DNA of 64,000 bases from Paracoccaceae bacterium (lineage in GTDB: Bacteria; Pseudomonadota; Alphaproteobacteria; Rhodobacterales; Rhodobacteraceae): the NCBI GenBank assembly GCA_021775315.1, contig JAJFIC010000064.1, positions 1 through 64,000 on the forward strand. Direction: 5' to 3'. The notes beneath the pieces are model-generated. The model saw only the letters and a list, made by a program, of their open reading frames with translations, made no database searches and had not been told where the DNA came from. Below, piece after piece: positions 63,783 through 64,000 of the stretch (position 1 is the first letter of the stretch; each line of letters begins with the position of its first letter). The translations under genes were made by a program, and so were the position numbers.

Positions 63783-64000
63783 ATGAAAAACCTGTCAGAT
63801 TTTGAAATCACCAAGCGTTGGCCGCCAGTTCACGACGACCGCATTCAGCTATATTCCCTGACCACGCCCAACGGCGTCAAAGTCTCGATCGCGCTCGAGG
63901 AAATGGCCCTGCCCTATGACGCTCATCTGGTCAATTTCGGCAATGACGACCAAATGACACCGGAGTTCCTGTCACTGTCACCGAACAACAAAATCCCGGC
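63783..64000 (+). CDS. Glutathione S-transferase, 5' part only
   Basis: The first 72 codons of a gene that runs off the right edge. IQLYSLTTPNGVKVSIALEEMALPYDAHLVNF followed by PEFLSLSPNNKIP is the thioredoxin-like N-terminal domain of YghU/YfcG-type (Nu class) glutathione transferases. The Thr-Pro-Asn-Gly stretch is the site that replaces the usual catalytic Ser/Cys/Tyr. The C-terminal helical domain lies outside the window. Confidence 0.82.
   Translation, partial: MKNLSDFEITKRWPPVHDDRIQLYSLTTPNGVKVSIALEEMALPYDAHLVNFGNDDQMTPEFLSLSPNNKIP

Overview
This window looks like a chromosomal segment from a marine alphaproteobacterium of the Rhodobacterales (Roseobacter-type). The evidence is a by-eye GC content in the upper 50s percent, gene families typical of that group (L-malyl-CoA lyase, TIGR02302/DUF4175 protein, argH-lptM-lysA block, FtsEX beside an MJ0042 zinc-finger protein), CtrA-type TTAA-N7-TTAA boxes and Rhodobacteraceae-like post-gene repeats. 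It is mostly core housekeeping and metabolic genes. I see no prophage, transposase, CRISPR array, rRNA or tRNA. Organism identity is inference.

Layout. 0-3.3 kb: the 5' part of a sarcosine oxidase beta subunit and a three-gene TadE/TadE/TadG-vWA pilus-assembly set. 3.5-11 kb: glutamate dehydrogenase, a dehydrogenase/2OG-Fe(II) dioxygenase pair behind a near-perfect palindrome and divergent from a pirin, then small hydrolase, DUF302 and cytochrome b561 genes and an orphan lysine-rich secreted protein. 11-18 kb: GNAT, lepA, then a run of exported proteins (HNH nuclease behind tandem CtrA-like boxes, YHYH protein, small Cys protein, PCuAC copper chaperone, probable DUF2946). 18-24.5 kb: rpmB, meaB, hrpB and a def-def-like-fmt cluster whose middle gene encodes a deformylase paralogue lacking its catalytic Glu and metal-ligand Cys. 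24.7-30 kb: MalY-type lyase, L,D-transpeptidase, exported hydrolase, L-malyl-CoA lyase and accA.

30-43.5 kb: an overlapping ftsE-ftsX-plsC-PPOX operon, the zinc-finger protein, TIGR02302, the argH-lptM-(Mo-binding-like)-DUF2834-lysA block, a TlpA thioredoxin, a sterol-desaturase pair and tag. 43.6-47 kb: an EAL phosphodiesterase and the phaA-phaB polyhydroxybutyrate genes. 47-55 kb: EamA transporter, tRNA methyltransferase-like gene, DUF2007, polyprenyl diphosphate synthase facing ispE, a TPR protein and ETF-ubiquinone oxidoreductase. 55-64 kb: greA, fdhD-mobA-mobB-moeA molybdenum cofactor operon, azlCD, an Lrp regulator divergent from alanine dehydrogenase, mscL and a partial GST.

How parts connect. 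Thiolase and reductase (phaAB), L-malyl-CoA lyase and MeaB belong to acetyl-CoA/PHB and ethylmalonyl-CoA metabolism. The same perfect CTGC-N3-GCAG palindrome, the form reported for PhaR sites in related bacteria, occurs upstream of both phaA and the malyl-CoA lyase gene, suggesting shared control. Exact TTAA-N7-TTAA boxes lie upstream of a secreted nuclease and a DMT transporter. Genes on the + strand often end just before a CAAAAATACTC-type repeat with terminator-like hairpins. No clearly new multi-gene system was found. The best leads are the deformylase-like protein, the shared PhaR-type operators, the CtrA-box secreted nuclease and the dioxygenase/dehydrogenase module.
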